Shown piece by piece: positions 5,981 through 7,179 of a stretch of 7,179 nt of DNA. Position 1 is the first letter of the stretch; the number at the start of each line of letters is the position of its first letter. This DNA comes from Clostridia bacterium (GTDB lineage Bacteria > Bacillota > Clostridia > Lachnospirales > CAG-274): NCBI GenBank assembly GCA_030536675.1, contig JAUNPM010000079.1:1-7179 (forward strand), in the 5' to 3' direction. The notes beneath the pieces were generated by a model, which made no database searches, was not told the origin of the DNA, and saw only the letters and a list, made by a program, of their open reading frames with translations. The position numbers were made by a program, and so were the translations under genes.

Positions 5981-6906
5981 TTTCCCGCCTCCCTTTTATT
6001 AAAAAATACAAGCTTTATTATCAAAGCAACTATTGCACAGCCCGTTAAATTGACCCCTAAAAGACCTATTGTAATACCCGCAAAGGGATAACCTACAATA
6101 AGCATAACAAGAGATGCACCAAAGCCTATCATAGCAAATATAAGTCCGAATAAAGTAGGTATAAGACACATTATTACAAACACCTTAATTGCAAATATAC
6201 AAATGCTTTTTATAATATTTAAAAAGCTGTATTCGTTCCTATCTCCTTCAAAAAGCCTTCTTTCTCTCTTTACTCTTTTTGCTTTAGCATATACCATATT
6301 TGTATTTTCTGTGGTATTCTCATTGACCTCTTCTCTTTTTTCGCTTCCTTGGTTTGTGTATTTTTCTTTGTTTATTGAGTAATCAATAAATCTTACAAAT
6401 ATGTATATTACCGTAGGCACTGCAACGATTGTGTAAGCAATTTTAACAAATGACCTTATTATTAAGAAATTACCGAACATTCCCACAAAAAGCAGACATA
6501 TTTCTCTGCCCAAAACATAGCATATCATAAGAACAAATACAAGCAACACAGCTTTTATAAAAAACATTAGCAAAGAAGAAAATCTTTGACCCAAAACAAA
6601 ATCTCCCACACTTTTTATTGCTCCTGTAAATTTATGCAACACTCCCATTACGGCTTCTTTTACTTCACTTTCTCTCTCATTGTAATTTTCCTTATCATAA
6701 TCAGGGTCAACATTATAGGCAGATAATATTTCTCTTACCAGATCCTCGGGATCTCCCAATGTTTCCACAGCTTCTTTTTCGCTCATTCCCTCGGACAGCT
6801 TGTTATTAATATGCTGAACGTATTCGCTTATAATGTCATCTCTTTCCTCCTTATTAAGTACGGAAAGTCTGCTTTCAACAAAATCGATAAATTCACTTTT
6901 ATTCAT
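5977..6906 (-). CDS. DUF1700/HAAS-domain integral membrane protein
   Basis: The 309-residue product starts with a soluble DUF1700-type helical domain (about 1-65): MNKSEFIDFVESRLSVL, then EERDDIISEYVQHI and EGMSEKEAVETLGDPEDLV, the classic pattern of this family with its conserved LGDPE. Several membrane helices follow at about 112-132, 135-150, 154-175, 232-254, 256-276 and 279-301. They are interrupted by a hydrophilic, charged loop (about 176-228) that holds an Asn/Glu/Thr run and a basic KAKRVKRERR patch. DUF1700 proteins usually lie next to PadR regulators and membrane or adhesin-like proteins; their biochemical role is not established, and sensing or relaying of envelope state is inference. 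I chose the ATG at 6906, 10 nt after AAGGAG, over an in-frame GTG at 6915 that sits one base from that site. The gene overlaps padR by 8 nt and the next gene by 4 nt. Confidence 0.9.
   Translation of the reverse strand: MNKSEFIDFVESRLSVLNKEERDDIISEYVQHINNKLSEGMSEKEAVETLGDPEDLVREILSAYNVDPDYDKENYNERESEVKEAVMGVLHKFTGAIKSVGDFVLGQRFSSLLMFFIKAVLLVFVLMICYVLGREICLLFVGMFGNFLIIRSFVKIAYTIVAVPTVIYIFVRFIDYSINKEKYTNQGSEKREEVNENTTENTNMVYAKAKRVKRERRLFEGDRNEYSFLNIIKSICIFAIKVFVIMCLIPTLFGLIFAMIGFGASLVMLIVGYPFAGITIGLLGVNLTGCAIVALIIKLVFFNKREAGK
5988..5993 (-). promoter_or_regulatory. Ribosome binding site of the acidic-tail membrane protein, inside the DUF1700 gene
   Basis: GGGAGG on the minus strand lies 7 nt before the ATG at 5980, within the last codons of the DUF1700 gene. 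With the ATGA overlap it supports re-initiation or coupled translation and confirms the start. Confidence 0.75.
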
Positions 6907-7179
6907 ATATGTCACTCTCCTTTATAAATTTTTCAACCTTACCAAAAAACTCGATCCATTCCTTTTTTAGTTTATTCATATATATTTTGCCCCCCTCTGT
7001 AAGGTGATAATATTTTCTGGGAGGTCCTTCCGTTGATTCTTTAAGATACGTTTCAAAATATCTTTCATTTGTAAGCCTTTTAAGCAAAGGATATATTGTG
7101 CCCTCATTTACTTCCACAATTTTTGAAACCTCCGCTACAAGCTCATATCCGTACATATCTTTTTTAACAACCGAAAGCA
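6899..7179 (-). CDS. PadR-family transcriptional regulator, 5' end outside window
   Basis: A winged-helix DNA-binding repressor of the PadR family. The frame is open to the right edge, and upstream of the first internal Met it still reads LSVVKKDMYGYELV, the usual PadR lead-in to helix 2, so the true start is beyond the window and the ATG at 7156 is internal. Visible hallmarks are DMYGYELV, the recognition-helix segment VNEGTIYPLLKRLTNERY, the wing GPPRKYYHLTEGG, and a C-terminal helix KKEWIEFFGKVEKFIKE used for dimerisation. With about 93 residues seen, only some 10-20 are missing. PadR proteins of this small class (PadR-s2, LmrR-like) usually repress their own operon in response to a small molecule. 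The operator would lie outside the window. The stop overlaps the DUF1700 ATG by 8 nt, so the two are co-translated. Confidence 0.92.
   Translation of the reverse strand, partial: LSVVKKDMYGYELVAEVSKIVEVNEGTIYPLLKRLTNERYFETYLKESTEGPPRKYYHLTEGGKIYMNKLKKEWIEFFGKVEKFIKESDIYE
6917..6922 (-). promoter_or_regulatory. Ribosome binding site of the DUF1700 gene, inside padR
   Basis: AAGGAG on the minus strand ends 10 nt before ATG 6906 and only 1 nt plus GTG from the alternative start at 6915. The spacing favours the ATG. It lies in the last codons of padR, which agrees with coupled translation. Confidence 0.65.

Noticed and set aside
5831..6091. Plus-strand open frame spanning the junction of the two membrane-protein genes
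   Set aside because: It covers the strongly supported ATGA overlap on the minus strand and has no initiation signal or family resemblance.
6899..7156. padR read as a complete 85-residue gene starting at the ATG at 7156
   Set aside because: The frame continues upstream with LSVVKKD, the normal PadR sequence before MYGYEL, and there is no ribosome binding site before that ATG. It is an internal Met of a gene cut by the window edge.
1..7179. CRISPR arrays, insertion sequences, tRNA or rRNA genes, attachment sites
   Set aside because: I looked on both strands and saw no repeat-spacer pattern, transposase motif, inverted-repeat pair with target duplication, or cloverleaf sequence.

Overview
The window is low-GC DNA with strong AAGGAGG-type ribosome binding sites, AGA/ATA-rich codon use, a T-box riboswitch and an indirect Asn-tRNA route. 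Together these point to an anaerobic Gram-positive of the class Clostridia, plausibly a Lachnospiraceae-like gut or environmental species; the exact taxon is inference. Every gene I can support is on the minus strand, so the biology reads from right to left. The plus-strand open frames are antisense shadows.

Right end (about 5240-7179): a three-gene operon with overlapping reading frames. It holds a PadR-family repressor whose 5' end lies outside the window, a DUF1700/HAAS-type membrane protein, and a single-pass membrane-anchored protein with an extracellular domain and a very acidic, Tyr-rich tail. The layout matches the common Firmicutes padR-DUF1700-adhesin-like modules of unknown signal. 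A hairpin followed by six T residues closes the operon.

Middle (2115-5212): one large gene with a TTG start encodes 1021 residues holding two complete subtilisin-like (S8) units in tandem. Each has its own prodomain-like segment and a beta-rich insertion, as in the clostridial Csp germination proteases. The first unit has an intact Asp/His/Ser triad. The second keeps Asp, His and the oxyanion Asn but has lost the canonical serine segment, so the protein looks like a protease-pseudoprotease fusion reminiscent of CspBA.

Left end (1-2038): a promoter, a T-box riboswitch with a resolvable specifier loop, antiterminator and terminator, then a compact archaeal-type aspartyl-tRNA synthetase gene and the start of gatC. 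This is the tRNA-dependent transamidation pathway: AspRS makes Asp-tRNA(Asn), and GatCAB amidates it to Asn-tRNA(Asn) and also amidates Glu-tRNA(Gln). The T-box specifier loop reads GAAC, which contains overlapping GAA (Glu) and AAC (Asn) codons. This is the arrangement described for the dual-specificity T-box of Clostridium acetobutylicum, and it links the regulator to both amidation substrates. GatC carries an unusual N-terminal extension of about 60 residues.
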